From NCBI RefSeq assembly GCF_024713975.1, contig NC_091106.1, positions 12,503,001 through 12,567,000 on the forward strand: 64,000 nucleotides of DNA, read 5' to 3'. A program made the position numbers and the translations under genes. Shown here piece after piece: positions 1 to 16,400 of this stretch. This stretch comes from Paralichthys olivaceus (lineage: Eukaryota; Chordata; Actinopteri; Pleuronectiformes; Paralichthyidae). The number at the start of each line of letters is the position of its first letter. Position 1 is the first letter of the stretch. The notes under the pieces were generated by a model. It had not been told where the DNA came from. It was given only the letters and a program-made list of their open reading frames with translations, and searched no databases.

Positions 1-121
1 TGCTTCCGGTAAACTGGAAATTAATCTGATCATATTTGTTCTATAAATGACAAATTAACAAGAATTAATAGTTGTTGCACATATAGTCATTAGGTCATCA
101 TGACTTATTAGAATATGTGCA

Positions 122-2263
122 TCACTGTAGCAGCTCAGCAGGAATGACCCCCTTCTTCAGTATCAAGTTACCATAAAGAGCGGTTTCCCTATGTAGACAG
201 AGCAGAGGGAAAAAAACCCCCACAAAATGTAACATGAAGCTGGTTATCAGGGTAACAAAACAGATCACAGGTAAACACAAGAAACAGTCCAAACACTTTG
301 GACACTTAAGAGTTTGCTAAATTTCTGAATAAGACAAATTAAAAGATGACAAATGTTTCTCCAGTGGGGAATGTCCCTCAACTTTTACGCAGTGACAAAT
401 GCTTGTGTGTTCTTTTTTCAGACAGTATGAAATATTCTATTCAGCACTAATATTCAAATGAAGGCAGAGAAAATACACACCCTGTCGCTACAACAGCGTA
501 GGCCTTCTTGGCTCGTTCATAGAAAGCAAACCTCTCCACCTTCTCAACAGGACTCTGTATGTAAAGAGGAATTAACAGATGAGTCATCAATCTGATAGAC
601 GCAGTTTCGTCGAGCTACCCTCTGAATTCTTCAATAATTAGGTGGACTGGCAGTTTCACCTGAGACCCAGCCTTGTCCAGGAGATCTTTGTAGGTGTCCC
701 ACACAGGCACAGGTAAACCTTTCTGTTTGTCACTGTCCACCAGATCCATGACTGCAGCCTGATGCAACATATTTACATTTTAGAAGACAGCAACATTGTC
801 AAAGAGAAAAAAATATATATATTGATGATAACTGGAAGATGAACCTCAGTTTAGATTTACTAGTGCAGTGCCGGTACTAAATATGTCTGTTTGGAATGTT
901 AGCTTGCCTGTGGGAATGTTGGTAGCAGCTATATTTCTGAAAATGTAAAAGTGACCTGCAGTAATAGAGCTGCAGCGAGACAAGACTGACCGCAGGTGTC
1001 AGTCTGCAGAACCCTCAAGCTGCTCCACACCAGTTCATTCAAAGTGGGCCAAATTTAGAGACAATGAGGTGTATGGTTCTCGAGATATGCATTCCACATA
1101 CAGACAGAGATTTCTGGATTTATTAGATAGACGAGTCCTGTACCGAAAAGGGGACGTAGGTGTCCAGAGGCAACAGCTTCAAGATGGCCTTCAAAAGCTC
1201 TGGGATTCCCAAACCTACATGAAGATCAGACACAGGCGGAAAAACAGTTTAAAACAGAAAGCTGCAGGGATGATGTTTTTTGTATAAGTCAGCCCAGAAG
1301 TTAGCATCCCCGTGGTTCCATTAAGAGAAAACAAACCGGCTTTCTTCATGGATTTGATAATGAGAGCTGTGACAGAACAAAAAAAGTGTAGCAAAATACT
1401 TTGTCAACTATGTGGAGAGGATTCTGAGGCTCTGTGGCTTCCCTCCATATTTCCAACATGACACCTTAAAAAGGACATTATTTATGGACTCAAACAACAC
1501 TGTAGCATGGAGAAGTCGGCTGTCAGCCAGCGCACGCTCAAGTGTTTTGTGAAGCCTGCTGGCGCTACATGACATCATGGTGTTCCACATTTACAGGATT
1601 CCCAACCTGAGCCTTAATGTTTTATAATGAATTTCTGTGCAATGGACTCGTTTCTCAATCATTTCTTCAATATTTCTTCAATAATTAACTTTATTATGTT
1701 GTATTTATTGTATTATTGATTCATTTCTTTCTTTCTTATGCCTGACAATATTCGAGTTCCACGTCGGTCTTGCCTCTTGTTTTTCATGAACTTATAGACC
1801 TGCACCTGTAAATGATTTGTTACACAGGTTCTAGATTTAAGGGCCATATTTGAAAATGGTTCAATAAAAAAAAATAAAAAAACGGAACCGGAAGTGTGAA
1901 GTGCTAACATTTCCTGTTTTTAGGATTAGTTTTTTAAAGCGCCAGACAATTATACCATCAGCTCTTATCTCTTTGGGGCCACAGGCACAGATGGAGGATG
2001 CTGGGAAATTAGCATCAGCCAGAACTGGAAGAGAAAAGAAAAGACGTTAAGTCACAGGTCGGTTCCTGCTGAGTCACTGTTTCCTCAGGCGTTGACTTGG
2101 GCTTGGATCAGTCTATACACTGGTCATGACTAAGATAAGAAAACACCACCCACGTGTGCACATAATTCAGAATCATACCCAGTTCATCCCCGTGGCCCAT
2201 CAGAGCCAGAGTGTAGAGCAGCTCAGGTGAGAGCACGGAGGGGATCCCGATCAACACCACCAT
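122..2263 (-). CDS. fuom: Fucose mutarotase, complete, 6 exons
   Basis: Interconverts the alpha and beta anomers of L-fucose in the cytosol, feeding fucose salvage to GDP-fucose; belongs to the RbsD/FucU family. Coding exons in transcription order: 2263-2179, 2024-1956, 1214-1144, 758-660, 554-481, 188-122. All introns are GT-AG, the phases join without a break, and the product is 154 aa, the length I recall for human FUOM. Family hallmarks visible: GHGDE near residues 23-27 (His24, Asp26), LADANFP at 30-36, GLGIPELL at 52-59, FYERAKKAYAVVATGE around 116-134 and YGNLILKKG at 138-146. The ATG at 2263 gives MVVLIGIPSVLSPELL, aligning with the human start; an in-frame ATG 27 bp upstream would add MLLLLLSDN and is less likely. 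The next gene upstream on the same strand is echs1, as in human. No defect seen. Confidence 0.96.
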
Positions 2264-5187
2264 GTTGTCAGAGAGGAGAAGTAAGAGCACTCCTCCCGTC
2301 TACTTCCTGCTTAGTTTAACTCCATAAAACACACGCAGGGTAATTAAAATAAAAACAATTTACCATTCACAGGCTCCAGTCTGCGCATGCGTGTCGTGAT
2401 GATATTTCTGGCTTTAAAGCTGAATTTCATTTCATTTTTCAGTCAATAAATATCTTGATATAACTTCGACATCTTTGGAAATAAGTCATGTGACCATGGA
2501 CCTTAATTTCATTGGTGAGATGGCTTCTACACCGAGTCCTTTCACAAACTTAAAATTTGCTCAAACCATCACTTAACAAATTAAACTGTCGGTATGTAAG
2601 CTTTGTAACATAGATACATTGAATTTAATATATATTTTTTTAAATGAACATATATAATTTAATTATTATATATAATTAACATAATATGTAATTTATATTT
2701 GTTCATTTTAAATGAGCATGCATATCTATATTGATACATAGCCTACTTTTTTATATACATTTAGATATATATTTTAAATGTGTGTATATATATATATATA
2801 TATTTATATATATTGTAATATAATATTTATGTAATTTAATTAATAAACCAAATTATTATCGAATTGAATATACATACATATTGAATAAATATATTGAATA
2901 CATATCAGAAAAAATATTTGTATCACAATATTACAAAATGTTATATATTGTAAACAAGTCATTCATTCAGTATCATTTTATTTGATCACTATATTTTATA
3001 TTATGAAAATGTAATTGAAAAAGTGATATATTTATAATGAATTTTGTAAATAGACTCAGTATAGTAATTTAATGCTGTCCGCCTGACTCTATGAAATAGT
3101 GTTGTCTCATTAACACAACAGTCAGTTAATTTTCGCCCTGTGTTTTTTCTGACACCCTTGGGTGGGCATAATTCAGAGCAGACACCGGTGAACGTTTTGT
3201 TTCGATACGGCCCCTGCTGCCAGGAATGTGAGATAATGAAAATATTCGTCTGATGAAAACCACTCACTTCATCTGAGCCAGAGAAACAACCCTTGAATGG
3301 TAGAAAAAATGCTGAGGAATCTGTTTTTACCATGACCGCAGATCCTGGTTGATAAAAAGACAAGAAAAGAAAAGGGGGAAAAAAGCAGTACATCTGCATA
3401 TAAAAAGGCCTTTAAGAGAAAGTCAAGCCACAGTGTAGCACTGCAGGCATGTGGGCCTATACTGAATTTACAACCTGTATTCAGCTGCTGGTAATAATAA
3501 ACTGCAGAAATATGCTGGTACTTTTATTGCACATTCCTATTGTTTGTGCTGAGCAATATGAAAACATTGTTTTCTGCTAATTGTGCACATCACATTACAA
3601 AAAAATCCTTTCCTATAGGGAAACAGAAATCTATTTTAACTTTATAGTGAGCTATTCCCAGTATATCAGAAGTGGTGTTTATGGTGCAGCTTCCTGATTT
3701 AGAATGAACTGGTTGCAGGAGGAACAGAGGCTGTGCAGGAATATGGGTGATGTTTTGCAGAGGAATAGGAGTCAGTAGCTAGGGCCGGAGAAAAGACGCC
3801 TGCTGGAGCCAGGCCTGTCTGCTGGACTGAAAGCCTCTTTCTCCCCCTGTGGACCCATGCTGCTTTCTCTTTATCCCAGCTTCTTTAAATGAGTTTATCA
3901 CGCCATGAGGGTCTGCGCTGCCAAAATGTAACGTTTTGCCCCCTTTGTGTGTCTGTGGAGCCTCAATTGAGTCTACATTTATTATTTTGACCTTTTGCTA
4001 CAGCCTCAGAGAGAAGCTTCTGTGCACTTTTGTGGGACTGAGGAGACAAGTTTTTTTTTTCCCTCCTCCTCCTTTTTAAAGTTTTGTTCCAGGGAGCTGA
4101 CAAGAAACTGAGCTCCAGGGGGAATATTGAATGAAAATAAAATTCAATTAGGCCACAGCCTTGTGAAAATATGGGGGAGCCGCCGTGTGAAGATCACACA
4201 GAGAAGGAGCCCTGCGATGATTGGAGCGGCACAAGAAAGAGCTCATTAACCACATTTGTTCTGCTGTTTCTCTTTCAAGTCAAAAATATGGTTTTATGTG
4301 TTACTGATTATTTCAATTGGATATAGATGATGAACACACCATGGGCTTATACAGATCAATCTAGGTTATTCCTCTTGGTCACACATTCTTACAGATATAT
4401 TCATGAAGCTTTTGGTAATGTATTGATCTTTAAAACAAGTCTGCAAATGTGGCAAAATGTCAACTTTCATTTGTTAGAATAAGGGGCTAATTTAATGTAA
4501 AATACAGGAAGTTGACATGTTTTTTCGGACGTTATTTTACTTATTGACGTAAAAAGTGTAATTTCATTCTCAGTAGCATTAAATCAAGGACTCATCTGCA
4601 AACAACCTGGTGCTTTTCAATGCAACAGGCCAGAATTAATTTTCTCCACTTGTGCCTGAGGTTGTAACTGGTTATAACCCAGTCTATGGTTGTAACACAA
4701 GAGCCCCATCTGCTGGTGAGACGTACACACTGCTGGCTGAACTGAATCCCCTTGTTTATCAGTTTTTAATATTGGAGCTGACACTATTTACTGCATTTCA
4801 TGTATGTTTCATGTGCAGCCTTTTCTGATTACATGTGTAAGGGGCAGCCTAATTACTTAAATTGAGACATACTCAGCTTTTTCAGCTTTGTTCACTGTAA
4901 AGGGAGCTTTTCTTGCCTTTAGAAAAAAAACTGGCCTTGAAGCTCCTGAAACAACTCGTTAGTCATCCAGCCAAAGCTTCCAGGGCACTGTGATGTCACA
5001 TGACAAGCTCACAAGCTCCACATTTGTATTGTATCTCGTTTCAGACAGAGGCTGAAAAGAGGAGCTGCAGCAATTGACAGTGTACATGCGTGTATGCAAT
5101 GTTAATTAATATAACAGATGTTATCTTCCAAATACTGTCTGTGTGCTCAGAGGTCTATAGCTGCAGTAATGAAAACCAATCTAGAGT
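2264..5187. other. Intergenic region between echs1 and fuom
   Basis: Contains the presumed fuom promoter next to 2264 and the sequence beyond the echs1 polyadenylation signal. About 2580-2990 is very AT-rich with a short alternating AT tract at 2783-2811. The open frames here, including one of 132 codons at 3001-3399 on the minus strand, show no family resemblance or splice logic. I see no gene. Confidence 0.6.
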
Positions 5188-5193
5188 TTTATT
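5188..5193 (-). terminator. echs1: Polyadenylation signal of echs1 (AATAAA)
   Basis: AATAAA on the minus strand (TTTATT on plus), about 380 bp past the echs1 stop codon, with no other canonical hexamer seen closer. It would give a 3' UTR of roughly 400 bases. Confidence 0.5.
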
Positions 5194-5573
5194 CGTAAAA
5201 TGTGCATATGGATAACAGCAGCCTACAAAATGTAGACAAACATTTGAAAAAATGAAAAAGGCAAAGTCAGTACAAGTCATCAGCAGATTCCTCCTATGAG
5301 ACACTGACTGTAACACGGTTTTCATATAGTGTTCACATACACACCCACTGCACCCACCTGTACCTCAACTGCATCTGATTTATACTGAGCCTCAGCAGCA
5401 GCTTCACTGTACCGATGAAGACACTGCTGTGCTCTCAATCACTGTCAAATCTGAATTTATACAGCGGACATGTTCCACTACAGTCAGGTTTTTTGCATCA
5501 TTCAAGTTGTTGTGGAAAAGATAATAACCCAGTAATATGAGTCTTCTTGGCTGAGCTATTCATCCAATCTTTT

Positions 5574-8771
<3,198 letters not shown>

Positions 8772-9176
8772 GATGACAGAGACGAGGGTGATGTCAACAA
8801 CACTACTGCTGCTGCTGCTGCTACTTCCTGCTGCGTCTTCTTCTCTGGTAGGATCACTCATGGGGCGGCACGGTATTGCCACCTAATGTCTGCGGAGGGT
8901 AGAGCAGGGAGGAATTTTACACTGCTACTAATACTACTACTATTATACTAGTACTACTACTGCTACTGCTACTACCGGGGCCATAGCCAGGGTTTAGAAA
9001 TTAGTGAGGTCTGGAATTTTTTTCTTTCAATGGAGCTTATGATTCAAGGACGAGCAAAGTTTATACCAAAATGACACCTACAAACACACAAACTCAATAT
9101 CTATAATTTAATACATACAGAGGGTCTTGTTGGAAAAAATACTTTTATTAAAGCTGCAGTTTGTTTACTCTAACTC

Positions 9177-9202
9177 GTGTGTGTGTGTGTGTGTGTGTGT
9201 GT
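9177..9202. repeat. (TG)n microsatellite
   Basis: Uninterrupted TG dinucleotide run of about 13 units in the echs1-satellite intergenic region. Confidence 0.9.
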
Positions 9203-9714
9203 GGCAGTATGGGAGGGTAGGGAGGAAATGAAGTAGTTATAGGTTCAGAAACGTTGCCACGGTAACACAAAAACAAAAAAACTATAGGCCGTTCACCAGC
9301 ATCCCTTGTATTGATTTCCTGCATACATGTCTTTCCCTCCACTTCATGGCTCACTGAAATGACATAAATAAGACAGATACAGACACACATAAATTATGAT
9401 CAGTTAATTATAATCATAATCATAATTATTATGAAAATATAGCAAGAGTAATACAATAACAGATTTTTAAAAATAGAAGAAAAAACAACACTTCCAGGGT
9501 CTGTTAGGTATATAACATTTTAAATAATCTGAGTACTTAGGGGGATTTATTATTATTTTCTTTTAATGTGTATCTGTGCATTTGAAAATGTGACAGGATG
9601 GGCACTTCTTAAGCCAAATCGTTTTTCATTGTAAAAAATATATTAATTACAGAATTTAATTTGAGAAAACCAACTCTCTGCCTGGCCACCCCTAGCTGTT
9701 AATATGTGTTTACA

Positions 9715-9767
9715 TGTTAACTAGTTAACTAGCTAGTTAGTTAACTAACTGGTTAGTTAACTTACGA
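9715..9767. repeat. Quasi-palindromic GTTAACTAG-type cluster
   Basis: About 50 bp built from overlapping short palindromes (GTTAAC, ACTAGT, CTAG, AGTTAACT) that can pair in several registers. It lies about 230 bp before the left edge of the satellite. It may be a simple-sequence palindrome or a remnant of a mobile-element end. Confidence 0.5.
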
Positions 9768-10041
9768 GCTCTCATAGCCTCAAGTCAGCTAACTTTGCTT
9801 GAGCCCTGGACTCTTTAAAAAGTGCTCTTAATGTTGTGAATGAAAGCTTCTTAGCAATAACTTTATCTAATCTTTCACTTAACCTTTTACCATCTACTTA
9901 CCTCACACAGTAGGATGGCTGTCAGTGTCAAGCTGTTTCGTTTCACGTCAATCAGATGCAGAGAGAAGGTTCCGCGACTTCCTCTATCTGTTCTTTTCTG
10001 AAGGTCATAGAGACTTGGAAGTTGGTTCCAGCTGAACTAAT

Positions 10042-10450
10042 GTGGGGATGCCCGATCCACTGGTACCACCCCCGAGCGTCTACGACCTCCGCAAGGGGTC
10101 AAACCACCAAATCTCAAAGAAAAAGTACGAGATATTTTTGAATAACTTTTTTTCTGAACGTCGCAGAGACTCGGGCATTTCACACATCGTAAAGGGGAGA
10201 CAGCCACGCACCCACACCAAATTTCAGCACGTTTCGAGCAAGCAGCGCAGAGTTATTCACCCTAAGGTGAATAGGGTTAGGGCTGAAATTAGGGTTAGGG
10301 TTAGGGTGAGGGTTGCAATTAGGGTTAGGGTTGCAGCCAGGGTTAGGGTTAGGGTTGGGGATGGAAACCCATTGGAGATTGAAGATTTTCTTGAATAACT
10401 TTTGTTCTGAAGGTCATAGAGACTTGGAAGTTGGTTCCAGCTGAACTAAT
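10042..10450 (+). repeat. Reference unit of the 409-bp satellite
   Basis: Anatomy of one unit. Positions 10042-10254 are the non-telomeric part. Positions 10255-10272 are a perfect inverted repeat (ATTCACC, CTAA, GGTGAAT). About 10271-10357 is the TTAGGG-rich segment. Positions 10358-10450 close the unit. Two diverged copies of a segment of about 45 bp (both containing GAATAACTTTT and CTGAA, then AGAGACT) lie at 10131 and 10384, 253 bp apart, so the unit itself arose partly by an older internal duplication. Confidence 0.85.
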
Positions 10451-13400
10451 GTGGGGATGCCCGATCCACTGGTACCACCCCCGAGCGTCTACGACCTCCG
10501 CAAGGGGTCAAACCACCAAATCTCAAAGAAAAAGTACGAGATATTTTTGAATAACTTTTTTTCTGAACGTCGCAGAGACTCGGGCATTTCACACATCGTA
10601 AAGGGGAGACAGCCACGCACCCACACCAAATTTCAGCACGTTTCGAGCAAGCAGCGCAGAGTTATTCACCCTAAGGTGAATAGGGTTAGGGCTGAAATTA
10701 GGGTTAGGGTTAGGGTGAGGGTTGCAATTAGGGTTAGGGTTGCAGCCAGGGTTAGGGTTAGGGTTGGGGATGGAAACCCATTGGAGATTGAAGATTTTCT
10801 TGAATAACTTTTGTTCTGAAGGTCATAGAGACTTGGAAGTTGGTTCCAGCTGAACTAATGTGGGGATGCCCGATCCACTGGTACCACCCCCGAGCGTCTA
10901 CGACCTCCGCAAGGGGTCAAACCACCAAATCTCAAAGAAAAAGTACGAGATATTTTTGAATAACTTTTTTTCTGAACGTCGCAGAGACTCGGGCATTTCA
11001 CACATCGTAAAGGGGAGACAGCCACGCACCCACACCAAATTTCAGCACGTTTCGAGCAAGCAGCGCAGAGTTATTCAGCCTAAGGTGAATAGGGTTAGGG
11101 CTGAAATTAGGGTTAGGGTTAGGGTGAGGGTTGCAATTAGGGTTAGGGTTGCAGCCAGGGTTAGGGTTAGGGTTGGGGATGGAAACCCATTGGAGATTGA
11201 AGATTTTCTTGAATAACTTTTGTTCTGAAGGTCATAGAGACTTGGAAGTTGGTTCCAGCTGAACTAATGTGGGGATGCCCGATCCACTGGTACCACCCCC
11301 GAGCGTCTACGACCTCCGCAAGGGGTCAAACCACCAAATCTCAAAGAAAAAGTACGAGATATTTTTGAATAACTTTTTTTCTGAACGTCGCAGAGACTCG
11401 GGCATTTCACACATCGTAAAGGGGAGACAGCCACGCACCCACACCAAATTTCAGCACGTTTCGAGCAAGCAGCGCAGAGTTATTCACCCTAAGGTGAATA
11501 GGGTTAGGGCTGAAATTAGGGTTAGGGTTAGGGTGAGGGTTGCAATTAGGGTTAGGGTTGCAGCCAGGGTTAGGGTTAGGGTTGGGGATGGAAACCCATT
11601 GGAGATTGAAGATTTTCTTGAATAACTTTTGTTCTGAAGGTCATAGAGACTTGGAAGTTGGTTCCAGCTGAACTAATGTGGGGATGCCCGATCCACTGGT
11701 ACCACCCCCGAGCGTCTACGACCTCCGCAAGGGGTCAAACCACCAAATCTCAAAGAAAAAGTACGAGATATTTTTGAATAACTTTTTTTCTGAACGTCGC
11801 AGAGACTCGGGCATTTCACACATCGTAAAGGGGAGACAGCCACGCACCCACACCAAATTTCAGCACGTTTCGAGCAAGCAGCGCAGAGTTATTCACCCTA
11901 AGGTGAATAGGGTTAGGGCTGAAATTAGGGTTAGGGTTAGGGTGAGGGTTGCAATTAGGGTTAGGGTTGCAGCCAGGGTTAGGGTTAGGGTTGGGGATGG
12001 AAACCCATTGGAGATTGAAGATTTTCTTGAATAACTTTTGTTCTGAAGGTCATAGAGACTTGGAAGTTGGTTCCAGCTGAACTAATGTGGGGATGCCCGA
12101 TCCACTGGTACCACCCCCGAGCGTCTACGACCTCCGCAAGGGGTCAAACCACCAAATCTCAAAGAAAAAGTACGAGATATTTTTGAATAACTTTTTTTCT
12201 GAACGTCGCAGAGACTCGGGCATTTCACACATCGTAAAGGGGAGACAGCCACGCACCCACGCCAAATTTCAGCACGTTTCGAGCAAGCAGCGCAGAGTTA
12301 TTCACCCTAAGGTGAATAGGGTTAGGGCTGAAATTAGGGTTAGGGTTAGGGTGAGGGTTGCAATTAGGGTTAGGGTTGCAGCCAGGGTTAGGGTTAGGGT
12401 TGGGGATGGAAACCCATTGGAGATTGAAGATTTTCTTGAATAACTTTTGTTCTGAAGGTCATAGAGACTTGGAAGTTGGTTCCAGCTGAACTAATGTGGG
12501 GATGCCCGATCCACTGGTACCACCCCCGAGCGTCTACGACCTCCGCAAGGGGTCAAACCACCAAATCTCAAAGAAAAAGTACGAGATATTTTTGAATAAC
12601 TTTTTTTCTGAACGTCGCAGAGACTCGGGCATTTCACACATCGTAAAGGGGAGACAGCCACGCACCCACACCAAATTTCAGCACGTTTCGAGCAAGCAGC
12701 GCAGAGTTATTCACCCTAAGGTGAATAGGGTTAGGGCTGAAATTAGGGTTAGGGTTAGGGTGAGGGTTGCAATTAGGGTTAGGGTTGCAGCCAGGGTTAG
12801 GGTTAGGGTTGGGGATGGAAACCCATTGGAGATTGAAGATTTTCTTGAATAACTTTTGTTCTGAAGGTCATAGAGACTTGGAAGTTGGTTCCAGCTGAAC
12901 TAATGTGGGGATGCCCGATCCACTGGTACCACCCCCGAGCGTCTACGACCTCCGCAAGGGGTCAAACCACCAAATCTCAAAGAAAAAGTACGAGATATTT
13001 TTGAATAACTTTTTTTCTGAACGTCGCAGAGACTCGGGCATTTCACACATCGTAAAGGGGAGACAGCCACGCACCCACACCAAATTTCAGCACGTTTCGA
13101 GCAAGCAGCGCAGAGTTATTCACCCTAAGGTGAATAGGGTTAGGGCTGAAATTAGGGTTAGGGTTAGGGTGAGGGTTGCAATTAGGGTTAGGGTTGCAGC
13201 CAGGGTTAGGGTTAGGGTTGGGGATGGAAACCCATTGGAGATTGAAGATTTTCTTGAATAACTTTTGTTCTGAAGGTCATAGAGACTTGGAAGTTGGTTC
13301 CAGCTGAACTAATGTGGGGATGCCCGATCCACTGGTACCACCCCCGAGCGTCTACGACCTCCGCAAGGGGTCAAACCACCAAATCTCAAAGAAAAAGTAC

Positions 13401-16400
13401 GAGATATTTTTGAATAACTTTTTTTCTGAACGTCGCAGAGACTCGGGCATTTCACACATCGTAAAGGGGAGACAGCCACGCACCCACACCAAATTTCAGC
13501 ACGTTTCGAGCAAGCAGCGCAGAGTTATTCACCCTAAGGTGAATAGGGTTAGGGCTGAAATTAGGGTTAGGGTTAGGGTGAGGGTTGCAATTAGGGTTAG
13601 GGTTGCAGCCAGGGTTAGGGTTAGGGTTGGGGATGGAAACCCATTGGAGATTGAAGATTTTCTTGAATAACTTTTGTTCTGAAGGTCATAGAGACTTGGA
13701 AGTTGGTTCCAGCTGAACTAATGTGGGGATGCCCGATCCACTGGTACCACCCCCGAGCGTCTACGACCTCCGCAAGGGGTCAAACCACCAAATCTCAAAG
13801 AAAAAGTACGAGATATTTTTGAATAACTTTTTTTCTGAACGTCGCAGAGACTCGGGCATTTCACACATCGTAAAGGGGAGACAGCCACGCACCCACACCA
13901 AATTTCAGCACGTTTCGAGCAAGCAGCGCAGAGTTATTCACCCTAAGGTGAATAGGGTTAGGGCTGAAATTAGGGTTAGGGTTAGGGTGAGGGTTGCAAT
14001 TAGGGTTAGGGTTGCAGCCAGGGTTAGGGTTAGGGTTGGGGATGGAAACCCATTGGAGATTGAAGATTTTCTTGAATAACTTTTGTTCTGAAGGTCATAG
14101 AGACTTGGAAGTTGGTTCCAGCTGAACTAATGTGGGGATGCCCGATCCACTGGTACCACCCCCGAGCGTCTACGACCTCCGCAAGGGGTCAAACCACCAA
14201 ATCTCAAAGAAAAAGTACGAGATATTTTTGAATAACTTTTTTTCTGAACGTCGCAGAGACTCGGGCATTTCACACATCGTAAAGGGGAGACAGCCACGCA
14301 CCCACACCAAATTTCAGCACGTTTCGAGCAAGCAGCGCAGAGTTATTCACCCTAAGGTGAATAGGGTTAGGGCTGAAATTAGGGTTAGGGTTAGGGTGAG
14401 GGTTGCAATTAGGGTTAGGGTTGCAGCCAGGGTTAGGGTTAGGGTTGGGGATGGAAACCCATTGGAGATTGAAGATTTTCTTGAATAACTTTTGTTCTGA
14501 AGGTCATAGAGACTTGGAAGTTGGTTCCAGCTGAACTAATGTGGGGATGCCCGATCCACTGGTACCACCCCCGAGCGTCTACGACCTCCGCAAGGGGTCA
14601 AACCACCAAATCTCAAAGAAAAAGTACGAGATATTTTTGAATAACTTTTTTTCTGAACGTCGCAGAGACTCGGGCATTTCACACATCGTAAAGGGGAGAC
14701 AGCCACGCACCCACACCAAATTTCAGCACGTTTCGAGCAAGCAGCGCAGAGTTATTCACCCTAAGGTGAATAGGGTTAGGGCTGAAATTAGGGTTAGGGT
14801 TAGGGTGAGGGTTGCAATTAGGGTTAGGGTTGCAGCCAGGGTTAGGGTTAGGGTTGGGGATGGAAACCCATTGGAGATTGAAGATTTTCTTGAATAACTT
14901 TTGTTCTGAAGGTCATAGAGACTTGGAAGTTGGTTCCAGCTGAACTAATGTGGGGATGCCCGATCCACTGGTACCACCCCCGAGCGTCTACGACCTCCGC
15001 AAGGGGTCAAACCACCAAATCTCAAAGAAAAAGTACGAGATATTTTTGAATAACTTTTTTTCTGAACGTCGCAGAGACTCGGGCATTTCACACATCGTAA
15101 AGGGGAGACAGCCACGCACCCACACCAAATTTCAGCACGTTTCGAGCAAGCAGCGCAGAGTTATTCACCCTAAGGTGAATAGGGTTAGGGCTGAAATTAG
15201 GGTTAGGGTTAGGGTGAGGGTTGCAATTAGGGTTAGGGTTGCAGCCAGGGTTAGGGTTAGGGTTGGGGATGGAAACCCATTGGAGATTGAAGATTTTCTT
15301 GAATAACTTTTGTTCTGAAGGTCATAGAGACTTGGAAGTTGGTTCCAGCTGAACTAATGTGGGGATGCCCGATCCACTGGTACCACCCCCGAGTGTCTAC
15401 GACCTCCGCAAGGGGTCAAACCACCAAATCTCAAAGAAAAAGTACGAGATATTTTTGAATAACTTTTTTTCTGAACGTCGCAGAGACTCGGGCATTTCAC
15501 ACATCGTAAAGGGGAGACAGCCACGCACCCACACCAAATTTCAGCACGTTTCGAGCAAGCAGCGCAGAGTTATTCACCCTAAGGTGAATAGGGTTAGGGC
15601 TGAAATTAGGGTTAGGGTTAGGGTGAGGGTTGCAATTAGGGTTAGGGTTGCAGCCAGGGTTAGGGTTAGGGTTGGGGATGGAAACCCATTGGAGATTGAA
15701 GATTTTCTTGAATAACTTTTGTTCTGAAGGTCATAGAGACTTGGAAGTTGGTTCCAGCTGAACTAATGTGGGGATGCCCGATCCACTGGTACCACCCCCG
15801 AGCGTCTACGACCTCCGCAAGGGGTCAAACCACCAAATCTCAAAGAAAAAGTACGAGATATTTTTGAATAACTTTTTTTCTGAACGTCGCAGAGACTCGG
15901 GCATTTCACACATCGTAAAGGGGAGACAGCCACGCACCCACACCAAATTTCAGCACGTTTCGAGCAAGCAGCGCAGAGTTATTCACCCTAAGGTGAATAG
16001 GGTTAGGGCTGAAATTAGGGTTAGGGTTAGGGTGAGGGTTGCAATTAGGGTTAGGGTTGCAGCCAGGGTTAGGGTTAGGGTTGGGGATGGAAACCCATTG
16101 GAGATTGAAGATTTTCTTGAATAACTTTTGTTCTGAAGGTCATAGAGACTTGGAAGTTGGTTCCAGCTGAACTAATGTGGGGATGCCCGATCCACTGGTA
16201 CCACCCCCGAGCGTCTACGACCTCCGCAAGGGGTCAAACCACCAAATCTCAAAGAAAAAGTACGAGATATTTTTGAATAACTTTTTTTCTGAACGTCGCA
16301 GAGACTCGGGCATTTCACACATCGTAAAGGGGAGACAGCCACGCACCCACACCAAATTTCAGCACGTTTCGAGCAAGCAGCGCAGAGTTATTCACCCTAA

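Larger units (their letters stand above)
8772..9996. other. echs1 5' region and intergenic DNA before the satellite
   Basis: Next to the echs1 start is a CAG/CTG trinucleotide run (about 8805-8823), which on the minus strand encodes part of an in-frame upstream stretch rich in serine. A second imperfect CTA/CTG triplet run lies at about 8925-8977 and a TG dinucleotide run at 9177-9202. At about 9715-9767 there is a quasi-palindromic block made of repeats of GTTAACTAGTTA type. No gene is visible. Confidence 0.6.

Noticed and set aside
3001-3399. 132-codon minus-strand frame as a gene
   Set aside because: No similarity recognised, odd composition, no splice or promoter context; expected by chance in a long intergenic stretch.
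9148-9390. Minus-strand frame over the TG repeat as a coding region
   Set aside because: It is a translation of the microsatellite (HTHTHT).
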